Under the pieces are notes generated by a model. That model made no database searches. It saw only the letters and a list, made by a program, of their open reading frames with translations, and had not been told where the DNA came from. From Magnaporthiopsis rhizophila (Eukaryota > Ascomycota > Sordariomycetes > Magnaporthales > Magnaporthaceae), in assembly GCA_003049465.1 (NCBI GenBank), contig PYSS01000034.1, positions 222,464 to 286,463 of the forward strand: a stretch of DNA of 64,000 bases, given 5' to 3'. This document shows positions 9,911-22,136 of the stretch, piece by piece (the stretch's first letter is position 1; every line of letters starts with the position of its first letter). Made by a program: the position numbers and the translations under genes.

Positions 9911-11917
9911 ATGTCGGCCACCGCGGCACCAACCAAGAAACAAACCGGCCCCCTCAACCGCCCGCTTTACCTCTACGACCTGCCCGGAGAGGTGCTGGAG
10001 TCTCTGACCTTCATCTCGGCCGCAGAATGCCCCGCACTCCCGGACATAGATGTTATCAGCACCCCCAAGACGGAGTCGAGCTCACAATCGCACGATAGCG
10101 GCGCTGGCGTCGTCGTCGGGTCGCAGTCATGTTCGCTATGCACAATGTCCTTCGCCACGGTCGAGGACCAGCGCGGCCACCTGAGGTCAGACTGGCACCA
10201 CTACAACCTCAAGTTAAAGCTGCGCGGCCAGCAAGCCGTCTCTGAACCCGAATTCGAGAAGCTCATTGCCGACCTCGACGAGAGCCTTTCGGGATCCGAC
10301 GACTCCGAGTCTGATGACGCGTCGGGCGACGACCCAGCACGTTCCAAGGACTCGACGCTTGTTGCGCTCTTGAAAAAGCAAGCTACACTGGCAGACAAAA
10401 CGGGAAACGATAGGGGCATGGAGGATGACGAGCAAGATGGGCCGAGGAGGCAGCAACGAGGTGGAGGCAACCCACCCCTCGTCTGGCTCAGCTCATCCCT
10501 CCTGCCCGATAACACATTCTTCGGGGTCTACAAAGCGCTGTTCACCAACGAGGAGCTCGCGAAAGAGGGCAGCGCATTTATCGACAACATTAGAAAGCGC
10601 CAGCTAGAACCAATATCCATGCCAAAACCACCCAAGGAAGGCGCTGTCGCGCCGGCCGCACACACGGGATCACACGTTTTTCTCTGCATGATTGGCGGCG
10701 GGCACTTCGCGGCAATGGTGGTGTCGCTGGCGCCCAAAAAGTCCAAATCGTCGAATCCGGCCAACCGCGAGGCGACCATCTTGGCACACAAAACCTTTCA
10801 CCGTTACACGACGCGACGGAAGCAGGGCGGCTCGCAGTCGGCTAACGACAACGCAAAGGGCACCGCCCATTCGGCAGGCTCGTCGCTGCGGAGGTACAAC
10901 GAGCAGGCCCTCGTCGAGGACGTGCGCTCCCTGCTGGCCGGCTGGAAGGGCCTGCTGGACACGGCGGACCTGCTGTTTGTCCGCGCGACGGGCACCACCA
11001 ACCGCCGCACCCTATTCGGACCTTATGACGGCCAGGTTCTCAGGCCAGGCGACAAGCGTCTCAGGGGTTTTCCCTTCAGCACGCGCCGCGCAACCCGAGA
11101 CGAGCTCATGCGTTCGTTCGTCGAGCTGACGAGGCTCAAGATTCGCGAAATTGCACCTGAGCCGGTCGCCGCCCCTGCACAAACCCAGCCGGCAGCAGCG
11201 GCTCCGCAGCCTGTGAGACCCAAGCTAAGCGAAGAGGAGGAGACGGCCCAGCTGCACACAACGCAGATCCAAGCCTTGATACGGCGATCCAAACTCCCCG
11301 CACTTTTGACGTACCTCAAGACCAACTCGCTGTCCCCAGACTTCCGCTTTCAGCCCGAGGATACGCAGCAGAACCGGCACGCGCCGACGCCTCTGCACCT
11401 CGCCGCAGCGCAGGGGGCCGCCGTCGTCGTGTCCGGTCTGCTATGCTCAGCCGGTGCCGACCCGACGGTGCGCAGCAGCGCCGACCACGCCCGGACGCCG
11501 TTCGAGCTGGCGGCCGACAGACCCACCCGAGACGCCTTTCGCGTTGCGCGCGCCGAGCTGGGCGAGGACAAGTGGGACTGGGGCGACGGCGACAGGGGCG
11601 CGCGCGTGCCCGCGCCCATGACGGCTGCCGAGGCCGCGCGTCGGAGCGAGAGGGAGAAGCAGGAGGCGGCGGCCAAAGAGGCAGAGAGGAGGCGGGCCGA
11701 GGAGGAGAGACTGAAGAAGGAAGGGCCAAAGGTGTCGGCGGCGTCGCGCGCCGGCGGCAAGGGGAGGACGGCTGCGGAGGAAAACAAGTCGGCGCAGGAG
11801 AAGAGGGAGGAGGATATGAGGGGCATGACTCCCGAGCAGCGGATGAGGATCGAGAGGGAGCGGAGGGCGAGGGCGGCGGAGGAGAGGTTGCGGAAGATGC
11901 AGGCGCCGCGGGGGTAG
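9911..11917 (+). CDS. vms1: Vms1/ANKZF1 peptidyl-tRNA cleaving factor
   Basis: Intronless, 668 aa. Domains in order: a leucine-rich N-terminal segment (~20-40); a C2H2 zinc finger with C74, C77, H90 and H96; an acidic linker; the VLRF1 domain (~250-400) opening with HVFLCMIGGGHFAAMV and containing the GGSQS motif (~304-308), whose Gln is the family's catalytic residue; ankyrin repeats (~470-545, TPLHLAAAQGAAVVV and TPFELAADRPT); and a charged helix with a VIM-like Cdc48-binding motif (RRARAAEERLRKMQ) at the end. Vms1 releases nascent chains from stalled 60S subunits by cleaving peptidyl-tRNA, and links ribosome quality control, mitochondria and Cdc48. All key elements are intact. The start fits the conserved PLYLYDLPGEVLESL segment. 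Confidence 0.94.
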   Translation: MSATAAPTKKQTGPLNRPLYLYDLPGEVLESLTFISAAECPALPDIDVISTPKTESSSQSHDSGAGVVVGSQSCSLCTMSFATVEDQRGHLRSDWHHYNLKLKLRGQQAVSEPEFEKLIADLDESLSGSDDSESDDASGDDPARSKDSTLVALLKKQATLADKTGNDRGMEDDEQDGPRRQQRGGGNPPLVWLSSSLLPDNTFFGVYKALFTNEELAKEGSAFIDNIRKRQLEPISMPKPPKEGAVAPAAHTGSHVFLCMIGGGHFAAMVVSLAPKKSKSSNPANREATILAHKTFHRYTTRRKQGGSQSANDNAKGTAHSAGSSLRRYNEQALVEDVRSLLAGWKGLLDTADLLFVRATGTTNRRTLFGPYDGQVLRPGDKRLRGFPFSTRRATRDELMRSFVELTRLKIREIAPEPVAAPAQTQPAAAAPQPVRPKLSEEEETAQLHTTQIQALIRRSKLPALLTYLKTNSLSPDFRFQPEDTQQNRHAPTPLHLAAAQGAAVVVSGLLCSAGADPTVRSSADHARTPFELAADRPTRDAFRVARAELGEDKWDWGDGDRGARVPAPMTAAEAARRSEREKQEAAAKEAERRRAEEERLKKEGPKVSAASRAGGKGRTAAEENKSAQEKREEDMRGMTPEQRMRIERERRARAAEERLRKMQAPRG

Positions 11918-14900
11918 TTTGTAACATTTGTGATTTGTTGTCTATATTGAACGACGTTGGATCAATACCCAACTCGCCGAAGGTGTTGTGGAGACATGTT
12001 GTGGGAGATATCTACCCATGAAATGTCCTGTGAGGATACTCAGTGTAAATGGTGTGTGAATATCCCGAAAACATTCCATCCGTTTAATCTCCTGACGATG
12101 GATCTCGGATTACTTCTGGACAACAAGTAAATTCACGGCAGGTCATCTATGATATTATCTGGATCAGAAACCCTTTACTCCAAATGGCAAGTCCAATTGT
12201 GTTTTATGTGTCCCAACTTATTCAAAACTTACCCTCTCAACATAGTCACGCCCATGTTCTCATCATTCATATCTCGAATTTCTTTTTTAACAGAAAAATT
12301 ATCGAAACTCGTTCCCTTCACCTCGGACCTAACCTTATCTCGATCTTTAAAACATGGCACTGTCACAATACCCCAAATCGGCAGAAACTGTTTTTCGATG
12401 TTCACCTGACAACCCGACGTATCTCGGATATACCTCTCGACGACACCTTGAGCCGACCAAACGTCTTTGATGCTATTTTGACCACATGCCTGGTAGCTAC
12501 CTAGGCACCCAATGTGTCACAGACGCAACCTGCCGGTGCTTGAAACGGGTTCACACGGCCCAGGCAGCAAGTCTTTGCCAAGGATTCGCATCACAGCACC
12601 CACGCCCGTCCAGGGCGAGCAGCAAACAAACGGCTGTCGATCCGGGGTTCCGATAATCTTCCGGCCGCCCTGTTTTCCCCCCGAAAGAAAGCGAACCGCA
12701 GACCCCGCACCCGACGCGCCCCATATCATTCATTAATTGGAGAAGTCTCTCGCTTTGCTGGTGGTTCGCTATGGGCCAATGCTACGACGGCCAGGGGACC
12801 CAAAAAAAATATAAGACAAATACGACTACAGGGCACCCAAAGTAAACACCGAAGCGCGCGGGATTTTGTGAAACGTCGGGACTACTGTGTACCGTATGTG
12901 TTGCGGGGTTCACACGTCCATCCAGATCATTCGGCGGCCGTGGTTGACAGGCGGGGATACAAGCCGGCGGGGGAGTTAAAGTGGAAGGGGAGGCGGAGGG
13001 TCGTTTTGGTCATGCAAGACAAAGAGGCGAGTTCCCTGGAAAACCGCGTTCGAGAAACTCGGCCGCTTTTCGTAGAAGACATTTCTCCCCCACCTAGCTC
13101 TACATAGAACCATGCGGGGAGCATGCAGTGGTATATGGCAGCCGAGGGCTTCCCTGCTGTTCGTCCGAGTTTTCTTGGATGTTGGCTGGGATGGGCCTGT
13201 CTGCATTGAAAGCGCTGCGTGTTGTCCAAAAGATAAAAGGCTGAACCCACAGCGGGTTTGTCATGCAGCAGCCACGCGGTGCAGAGCATCGCCACCAGTC
13301 CGTCGTCTGGTGTTTATTTCCCGCCCAAGCGGTCGGGCTGTCAACTGGTCCGTCCTCCGAAGCTTTGGCGTTGGCGGCCGCTTGATTGCTTGCAGGGTGA
13401 GAGTGTTGACCATTCATGCATGCATCAACTTGGCTTCCGTCTTGCTGATTCATCAAAAAGCTCCCATGGCGCCGGAGTACTTGCAATTCCCGACCCCCGA
13501 TGAATGGACTTGACTGGTAAGCCAAGTCGAGCGAGTTGCTGCCTTTCGGGCATGCCCAGCCCACGGCTAGGCCCGAGGAGAGACCATCTCCATCTCCCGG
13601 CGATCCCCTATTGATTTTTTTTACTGCTATGGATGTACCGAGCTGGCGGATGCGAAGCTGACGCAGCCCGAGTGATGCGCCGGCCGGCCTTTTGGCGCTG
13701 TGCCGTCCCCTATAATAGCCCAGCGATGCGTTTGTTATGCCGCAGGGGCCGCTGAGCCACGGGGGAGCCAAGTCAAGAGAGGATTTCCCCTGTCTTTGGT
13801 TCATGCGGCGTCGATCCTTTTCGGGCGGCTCTGTTTTGTTCCCTGCCAAGGCGGCCTCTCTCGCAGGGCTTGCTCAGATCCCTCCGCCTGGGAAGCTGGG
13901 GTTCTGAAGATGGCGCATTGACATGGAAGGCCCGATGTCAGGTTAAACCCCTTTCGATTTTGCGGAACAACAAAAAAAAAAACTTCTCCCGTGTCTGGCG
14001 GCTAGCCTTGCCAACCGTTACCGAAGAGAGCTTTGAGACGGCGCCCAGGCCATGGGAAATTAGAGGTGACAGAAGTTGGCAGATGGGCAGTTCAACCGGG
14101 CATCCGTCCAACGCTGTGGTCGCAGCAGGAGGAAGCCAGACAACCAGCCAGAGCCCAGCTGGAGCCGGACATGGCCGAGTCAGGAAAAAAAGGCTTGCAT
14201 CCGGTCCGATAATGATGTGGAAAAAGGGCTACGGGGACCTTGGGCGTGCCTGAGCGGATATGGGCCCCGGCTAGAACATGAGGTGACCGTGCCTGCGGCT
14301 GCGGGCCCGAGCTTCGCGGGCTCGCTCCCTTCCGTTTTGGGAAAAGGCGATGTCACGATTGGCCAGCAGAAGCCATTTGGTCGTCGCCGGCTGAGGTTGC
14401 AAAGGCCTGAAACGGGCTCCACTTCTTGTTTAGTCTGCCTCCCGCCTCAGAGCGGCCAATCGGGTCAAGTTCGCGTCGAAACAAAAGAGGCATGAAAAAG
14501 ACGCCTGAGGACTTGGGAGCGCTAACTCGCATGCGCGCGCTTGTGGTATGCCAGCGAGACGTCACGATGCAAGCCGCAGTCAAACGGCCGGGCCGCAAGC
14601 GGTCAGAGACCGCCGCCTATTGACACAAGATATTGAAGTCTATCAACGCGGGGTCACGCACGGAAATACAGCACAGAAGTGAAAGCCCGAGCAAAAGGTG
14701 GAAAATCGATAACTCGGCCCCTGCTGGTGACCACAGACCGTTTTCCAGCAAATTGGCCAGGTGACAGGACCACGCAACACATCGAAAATAGCCCGCTCAG
14801 ACCTCGCGCCATCGAGGGCCAAATCGGGGCCTGCAGGCTGTGGGGTTGGCGGCTCCTGCCAAGGCCGACCTGGCCGGGCACAGCGCCTGGGTCGAGTGGA

Positions 14901-17297
14901 GCGGCATGGTTGCGCACGCGATGGAGATTGAGCGCGGTGGTGGTGGACCACGCAAATCGATGGTGATATCTTTCGAATGTCGCTTGCGATCGACCCCATC
15001 AATATTCTTTTCCGGTTGCCATGTGCCCGCAGATACGCGATGGCTCTCCAGTCGGCCCCGTCAGATGTCGACGCAAAGGAGCTATCTGATGCGCTGTAAC
15101 AGGTTGGTTGGACAGACACGATGACGATCCCTCTTCAGGGCAATTGGATGGCATGGGCTGTTTAAAGATTCTACAATGCTGCGTTGAGGCTTGCTTTTGC
15201 CAGGTCTCCTACCCCTTGCCACCATAGACCAACACATCGACTGGCTGTTAGCGACTCACGCGGGTTGGCGCTTCCAGCACCGCAAAATGGCATCACTGGG
15301 CACTGCCATCCCGAACGACCGTCGTGCGTTCCTGCATTAGCGCGGATCGGCGTGGCTGAGCACTCTGCCCGGTTCCTGAACGGGGACCCACATGCCACCC
15401 ACCATCACAACCCGCGAGCGACTTGGGCCCCTTTGCGCGTTTCAGGTCACTCGTGTTGTCAAGTTCTTTTTAAGCGTATTGGGCAATGGCGTTTCCCGTT
15501 TCTCTGGGCTGGCTGTTGGGCGATGATAGGAAAGTGCTGTGGCGGCGGTTTCATCTTTCCAAGGAAAACAACCGTCCAAGTGCTTTTTCTGGGCTTTCCT
15601 TTCGTTACGCGATTTGTCTGCTCTGGGCTGAATCCACTACTGCAATTGAAAGAGCTCCGCATCACCGCACAAGCGGGATTGTGGCTCGCTAAGATTATGA
15701 AGTGGCACTTTTGAGTGCATGCAACGTTGGGCGCCACACTGCCTCTTTTGGTACGAGAAGTCGGCTTTGTCGGCATCGGCGCTTCTGCACTTCTGTGCTA
15801 TTCTTCGCCTGCCAATTTCGCGTTGCCCCTCTAAAAAGGGATCAAAGAACATTGCGTCGATGGCGCAGACAGCCCGCGCCCGCGGCACATCAGATTGCCC
15901 TTTGGCCCGGAGGAATCAAAGGAGGCCAGGAGGCAGGCCACACGATTGATCGCTTCCCGGCTCGACGAAGCTGCTTCAGCAGAGTGGCATCCGAAAGGAT
16001 ACGAGAAGCTTCCCCTGAGGTTTTTTTGCGGCGCTGTTTCGAATCGCACGAGTTTGCGGTTGCAAGTAGCCTCGACCTCTGCAGAGTCTGTGGCTGTCGG
16101 CTTGCAAAAGGACTGGAAAGAAAGAGACAAACCCTTGGAGTTCGGCGTCCACCTGAGGCTGGTGCCACCCATTTGATCGATCAAGTGTGGGTGGAGTGTT
16201 TGTGGGGCGCAGGCCCCTGGCCAGAAATAGGAAAAGAAAAAGAGGAGACCAGAAAGAGGTCAGAGCCGCGCGCTCCACCCCCATCGTCGCCTCAATCCAG
16301 GCTTTGCTATGACTGGCTGGGCCTGCCAAGAAGTGCTTTAGGCTCCTGACCGTTCGATAGGTCCCAGTCGTCTGGCGCCGGGGTGCTGGCTCAGCGATTC
16401 GCGCTGCATGTCAACGCCCGTCCCGACGCCCATTTGCGAGTAAGAGGCCAACCAGCAGCCCGAAGAGACGTTGCGGGCGGCAAAAGAATCAAAAGCCGAC
16501 AAGAAAAATGAGGCTTGCATGTGAGCCGAAGGCGGCAACCTGATCCGGCGGCCATAGGGGTGGGTGATGGACATCGCCGCACGCGCACGTCGGGAGGATT
16601 TGCCGCCCCTCCACCACCGGGCCAAGGCAGGACGGACAGCTTCCCCCGGGGGATGGGCAGAGAGGAGCACGATGCGGGCGGCCAAGAGGCGGAAATCGGT
16701 CGACGGATTCTGGGTGCGGTCGCTCGCTCGCGCCTCTTTGGGAACCAAATGCTGCGTGGAGAGGCAAAAAAAGAAAAGGGACTGGACAAGGGGTCGTGGA
16801 CAAGGGGACAAAGAGGCCCGCCCACTGGCCCCTGCACCCCCTTGTCCCTTGGCCCTTGTCCTTGGACACCCATGGCCAAGCCACTCTACCCGGGGTGGTT
16901 CTTCACCCTGGCTAGAGGAGTCCATCGCCGTGCCTGGCTCGGTATGGTACGGGATGGGCACTTACACCCAGGACCGTCGTTGTATATAGCCGTCTGGCCT
17001 CCTCGTCCAACTGTTTTCCTTCTGCCCTCTTCTCTCCTCATGCTCTCTAGCAACTCCTGAACCCTTTTCCTTGTTACCATTTTCTTTTTTCCTCATCCAT
17101 TCTGCCACAGAGTTCACTTCTTGAGTAAAGTCATTCGTTTTCTTTACTCCCTTCGTTATCAGCAAGTCTGGTTGTTTTACCACATCAACTTTTTGCTATC
17201 GACCTAGCAACACTCTCGCTCACCAGCGTCATCTTTCCATCTTCAACTCTTGTAACAAACACTCAAAACAACCCAACAAGCAATCAACACCGCAGTC
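11918..17297. other. 5.4-kb gene-free region
   Basis: No convincing gene on either strand, although GC-rich sequence creates several 200-250 codon frames without domains. An AT-richer island with few G-rich codons runs about 12,040-12,500. The right end (about 16,980-17,297) is the promoter and 5' UTR of the CFEM gene. The region may hold a long leader, non-coding transcripts or very degraded repeats. Confidence 0.55.
16983..17297 (+). promoter_or_regulatory. Core promoter and CT-rich leader of the CFEM gene
   Basis: TATATA at 16983-16988 is followed by a long CT-rich stretch (17020-17150) and then a CA/AA-rich leader (CAAAACAACCCAACAAGC) just before the ATG. This combination is typical of strongly expressed fungal genes and matches the C-ending codon bias of the downstream gene. 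Confidence 0.5.
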
Positions 17298-19193
17298 ATG
17301 AAGTCTGTTACGATTCTGGCTCTGGTTGCCGGGGCTTCGGCCACCTTCAAGGGTGCCAACCCCTTCACCTGCCCGTCCAACACCGACAACAAGTGCGAGG
17401 AGAAGCAGAAGCCGGGATTCAACTGGTTCGACCTTCCTCTGGGTCCAGTCGGCGGCTACGACAAGTTCAACTTCAAGGGCTGGGAGTGCACTGAGGACAA
17501 GAACTTCAGGCGCCGTGGCCAGTTCGACCGCCGCACGCCCAACAAGGTCATCGGCGGCACGTGCTTCCAAGAGAAGCCCAAGTGCCCTTCGTTCGGCTCG
17601 CCCGACAAGTTCTCGCTGGACAAGATCCACGTGTCGACTGAGTTCGACTGCGATCTTGAGTTCCACTACGACATGCCTGACGGCTCGCTGTGCCGTCACC
17701 GTGCTCCCTGCAAGAAGGGTGGCTCCAAGATCATCAACACCCAGTGCGGTGGTGCCAAGAACGTGACCATCATCTACCCGCCTCAGCCCAACAAGCCGAA
17801 GCCGCAGTGTGGAATCACTGTCACCAGCATCGACTTCGACTGTGGTCCCCCGAAGCCCACCACCACCAGGCCCGTCACCACCCCGTCCCTGCCTGTTACT
17901 ACCACTTCCAGTGTGCCGCAGACGACCAAGCCTGCTACCACTGCTCCTGGTACCACCAGCACCCAGCCTGTGCCCAACACCAGCGTGACCACCCAGCCCA
18001 CCACTGCTCCCGGGACCACTGCGCCTGGCACCACCGCTCCTGGAACCACCAGCGCCCCTGGTACCACCAGCTCGACTAGCACCCAGCCTGGGGCCAACAC
18101 AAGCGTCAGCACCCAGCCGACCACTGCTCCTGGCACCACTGCTCCTGGCACCACTGCCCCCGGCACCACCGCTCCAGGCACCACTGCTCCGGGCACCACT
18201 GCTCCGGGCACCACTGTTACCGGTACCACGCAGGTCACCAGCACCATGACCACCGTCTTCGCCAGCACGTCAACCGTCTTCACCACCTCGGTCTCGACCG
18301 TCATCAGCTGCGGCGACAACAAGCCTAACTGCCCTGGCCAGTCCAAGACCACTGTTGTCACCGTCAGCGTTCCTGTGTCGACCACCATCTACTCCGTCAC
18401 CACCACCACTGTCGTCTCGTCGGCGCCCACCCTGCCTGCCACCAGCCTGCCTGCCACCGGCGTCAGTACCTCCTCCACCACGACCACCAGCCCCGTCGGC
18501 CCTGTCAACACCCTGCCCTGCCCCGATGTTGTTCCCCAGTGCCTCAACACGTGGCTCTTCCAGCTTGGCTGCAAGGACAACACCGACACCGCCTGCTACT
18601 GCCCGGACAAGACCTTTGCCGAGAACGTGTTCCAGTGCTTCTACGCTCACGGTGCCAGCGACGAGACCATCGCCAAGGCCGTCACCTTCTACCAGGGAAT
18701 CTGCGCCCCTTTCATCCCCGGCAACCCCGCCATCGTGACCGCCCCCACCGTCACCAGCTACATCACGCTGCCGCCGGCCATGACCACCGTCACCAACCCT
18801 GGTGCCGTCACCACCGTCGTCATCTCGACCACCACCGTCGTGCCCTGCACCGACACCAACGGCTCAACCGTTCCCAGCTCGAGCACGACCGTCACCATCA
18901 ACACCTCGGTCACGGTGCCCAACATCGGCTTCACCACCGCCCCCGGCGCCTCGTCGACCACTGTGGTCGGTCTCATCCCCATCACGGGCCCGCTCACCAC
19001 CGCCACTCCGGTCCCGACCGTTCCCCTCGGCACCGGTGTCACGCCCCCCTCCGGTCAACCCACTACCCCTGGTCAGGCCACCACCCCCAGGCCCGTTCCG
19101 TCCACCCCCGTGGTTGCGGGCAGCGGTCGTGTCCAGGTCGGCGCCGCCGGTCTGGCTGGTCTTGCCGCCATGGTCGTTGTCGCTCTCCTGTAA
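17298..19193 (+). CDS. Secreted GPI-anchored CFEM protein with Thr-rich repeats
   Basis: Intronless, 631 aa. Order: signal peptide (~1-16, MKSVTILALVAGASA); a Cys-rich N-terminal region (~17-185) of unknown family; a Thr/Pro/Ser stalk with many APGTT pentapeptides (~190-310), likely heavily O-glycosylated; a CFEM-like domain (~407-470, starting CPDVVPQC and containing GCKDNTDTACYC); a second Thr/Val stalk; and a hydrophobic tail (~607-631, VQVGAAGLAGLAAMVVVALL) fitting a GPI-anchor signal. CFEM proteins sit in the wall or membrane and act in haem or iron uptake, adhesion or host interaction. Only seven of the usual eight CFEM cysteines are seen: the one expected shortly after QCFYAH is missing. 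Codon use is strongly biased, suggesting high expression. Confidence 0.9.
   Translation: MKSVTILALVAGASATFKGANPFTCPSNTDNKCEEKQKPGFNWFDLPLGPVGGYDKFNFKGWECTEDKNFRRRGQFDRRTPNKVIGGTCFQEKPKCPSFGSPDKFSLDKIHVSTEFDCDLEFHYDMPDGSLCRHRAPCKKGGSKIINTQCGGAKNVTIIYPPQPNKPKPQCGITVTSIDFDCGPPKPTTTRPVTTPSLPVTTTSSVPQTTKPATTAPGTTSTQPVPNTSVTTQPTTAPGTTAPGTTAPGTTSAPGTTSSTSTQPGANTSVSTQPTTAPGTTAPGTTAPGTTAPGTTAPGTTAPGTTVTGTTQVTSTMTTVFASTSTVFTTSVSTVISCGDNKPNCPGQSKTTVVTVSVPVSTTIYSVTTTTVVSSAPTLPATSLPATGVSTSSTTTTSPVGPVNTLPCPDVVPQCLNTWLFQLGCKDNTDTACYCPDKTFAENVFQCFYAHGASDETIAKAVTFYQGICAPFIPGNPAIVTAPTVTSYITLPPAMTTVTNPGAVTTVVISTTTVVPCTDTNGSTVPSSSTTVTINTSVTVPNIGFTTAPGASSTTVVGLIPITGPLTTATPVPTVPLGTGVTPPSGQPTTPGQATTPRPVPSTPVVAGSGRVQVGAAGLAGLAAMVVVALL
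17940..18230 (+). repeat. In-frame APGTT tandem repeat
   Basis: Imperfect 15-bp units coding APGTT, densest at 18122-18220, with interspersed TQP/NTSV segments. Copy number is likely variable between strains. Confidence 0.8.
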
Positions 19194-22136
19194 AACGGTG
19201 TAGCACAACGCAAGACGCGAGCTCTCTTCACCTCTTTGTTCCTCTTCCGTGTACCAGTACACCTTTTACACATCACGGGACTGTCGTCCCAACAACATTT
19301 TATTCTTGACGATCCTTTAACGACACGAGGTCACATCTGAACGATCTGGCCCTTCATGGTTTATTTGGCTTTCCTTTTTTCCTTTTCCATGTATTAGCAT
19401 TGTGCCTTTTTGGTTTGTCTTATTATTGTTTACATGGCAAGCCCGTGAGCCCCCTCCCTTAATCTTAACCAATCCCATATACCCCTTTGGGAGTCTGGGA
19501 CTCAAACACACGGGGGTAAAAAGACGAGAAAGGAAGATGGAGAGGTCATTTGGTTTAGCTTTAACGCATTTTGAATGATATTTCTCCCCAATTGACTTTT
19601 TTGTTTTCATCATTCCCATTGATGGGAATTCTTGGGATTGGCTTTTTGGTTAGCGAGGTGGGAAAACAAACAGGTTTGGTATAGAAGCAGATATCATATT
19701 CCTATCTGCACTAATATCTAATACAAAAGCCGACTTTACCTGTTCATATTGAATCTGCAGTCATGATTTTCCGTGCATGCGTTTGCTTCCTCGGACTTCC
19801 ATGGTAACTGAATACCTACCTACCTGGCTCCCTTGCTTTAGTCTGTGATACGAGCTGCAGCTTCAGAAATGCTGACGGGTTGAGGTTCGGCTGTGTGTAT
19901 GAGTGTGTGGCCGCCGCATCCGAATGCACCATCGGTGAGCGTCGTGTGCTCTCTCTCTCTCTCCCCTCCTCCCTGCCTCCCTTGAACTTTCTCCTTCTCC
20001 GCTTCACAGCAAGCGCCCCGCCTTCCTCTCGAGGCGGAAAAAAGACTCCGCCCTAGTGCCGCCATGCACGGCGCGAGCACAATGACGCAAGTTACCCGTC
20101 ATGCCTGTCACGACCGCCCGCACCACACCGCCCGTCTTTGCTCAATGTTACACAGCGTCCAGTCTGTCAGGCGGGCAGCGGGAGAGCGCGAGAAGGAAGG
20201 AACATATGTCCACTTTTACGCCCGTGCCGTCTGCGGGCAGCCATGGCAAGAAATGGATAATGGGCGTATCTGTTGGGGAAAGAAGTACCATCCATCTCGC
20301 CGCGAGGTGTGCTACCTACACACGCATAAAAAAAAGAAAGAAGGCAGGAATACCCGACATCGAGGCAGGGAACAGTAGAGTTTGCCAGGCAAATCACACC
20401 GGCCCGGTCCACGGCAGCGATCGAGATTCCCGCCAGGTCTAGGTAGTCTGCCCAACCCAAACCCGGCTTGTATTAGCCGGCGGCGGCGGACAGATAAAGA
20501 CCACGCCCTCTCCGGTACCGCGCAACCTTGTCGCGTGCCCTACCACTGCTTGCCCGTCTGTCTGTCTGTCAGTCTAAACTAGCGGCGGGGAAGGTCGGTC
20601 GGCAGCATCGGGAGGCGGAAACGCTTGACACATAGAAAAAGAAATATATATTAAAAAAAAAAAAAAAACGTTATTTCATATATCCCGAGATATAGCGTTA
20701 CAGCTGCGACGGAATGGGCCCTCTTCCAATTGGGTGGACAATCACACTGCAGTAGGTCGAGTTGTCGGTGTCATCGTAAAAACTTGATTTTCCCATCGTT
20801 TGTTGAACCGGGGAAACGAACCATAATGCAAACACCCGTCTTTTCGTCTCCGCTAACCTAGGTGCCCTGACCTTGCTCGTGTTTGTGCTTGGCATCCTTT
20901 CCGGAATGCGTCCGGGAATGCTACCTACCTGCCTACACCTACCTCCCTACCCACTGTACTAAACTTTTTTTTTCTTTTTCTTTCTTTCAGCTATCCCCAG
21001 CTAGGACAACCGGTGAGCGCACCGGTGTAGCTGGCAAACAGAGAGAAGGCGGGGGTGGGGAAGAGCTGCTTTGCCCCCCGTTACCGGCCAAGATCGCCTG
21101 TCAGACAGAAAAAACCTACCTCGAGGCAGCACAGGACGTTGCACCCGTGGCGTTAAGCTGTGCTTGTGCTTCCATTGTTCCGACTGGCCCGCTACCTCCA
21201 TACACCCCTCTTTGCTTTTTTTTTTCTTCCTCTTTTGGCTTTTTCCTCTTTTCATGGATGCTCGTCTCTTCGAGGAGGTTCGCAATCTTGTAGCGCCAGG
21301 CACAGACGTGCCTTATGCCCCAAGCCAAAAAGTCAAAATGACCAATGCTGTGTGCTCAGGCGTGTGAGGTCGCATCCGGGCCGCCTGCGTTTACGAATAA
21401 TAAAGTGGCTTTTTCAGTTGAGTTGGTTTCTCATGGTGCTCAGCCACCTCAGGAGAAAAAGATTCCCATTGGTCCATTATTAAGTAACTAAAATCCCAAA
21501 AAAGTAAAAAGCACACGGGACTAGATTTGGCCTTTCCGTCCTGTGAATCCGATTTTTTTTTGTCCTGGTACTACCCTCCTGTGTCCATTGCACTGGAACC
21601 ACGACGGATATCATATATAAAAATAGTGAACTAAAAGGTGATAGAGAAGAAGAAAAGAAAAGAAAGCCAGCTGATGAGTAGGTTTTTTTTTGTTGGTTAC
21701 AACGGCTGTAGGAGTGGAAAAGAAAGAAAACATAGAAAATAGAATTCGTGCAAGTTTGTTCGACAGCCAATCACGGCGCCGTAGGTATAAGGTTTGGACC
21801 GTCCAAAGACCCATCAAGCAAGCTCTAAGGACGGCCGAGGCGCATGTCATCGCGCTAGTCGGTGTGACATGTCATGCCCGCTTGCTCGCTCGCATGTCAT
21901 GCTTTTTTTTTTGTTGTGTTTTGTGTGAGTGTCATGATATCTCGGAAACGTAGTAGATGGCTGTTTTAGCTGTGTCTGGCTGGGGCTGTCGAGCTGGCAG
22001 CCGTCGAGGGGGTGGCAGTGGTGGCAGGGGGCGACGACGACGACGAGGTCGGACCAGTGGCGGCAGCGTCGGCGCGCGGCCTCGTCCAGCCCCGCCCCCA
22101 GGTCCGGAGCTGGTCCCACGCGCGGTGATTGGGCAG
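19194..22136. other. 2.9-kb convergent intergenic region
   Basis: Between the CFEM gene (+) and the 90-aa gene (-), both ending into it. No convincing gene. It contains a CT microsatellite (about 19946-19964), an A-run near 20653-20668, ACCTACCT words (19812-19824 and 20920-20950) and T-rich tracts. The first 100-200 bp should be the CFEM 3' UTR. Confidence 0.55.

Noticed and set aside
11316..11972. 218-codon antisense frame in vms1
   Set aside because: Ser/Pro/Arg shadow of the charged Vms1 tail.
13100..13849. 249-codon minus-strand frame
   Set aside because: No domain, odd composition and no splice or promoter context; long frames arise by chance in this GC-rich DNA.
15702..16961. Overlapping 200-codon frames on both strands
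   Set aside because: Mutually overlapping, low-complexity basic translations with no recognisable motif.
17783..18388. 201-codon antisense frame in the CFEM gene
   Set aside because: A Val/Gly/Pro repeat that mirrors the Thr-rich repeat on the real strand.
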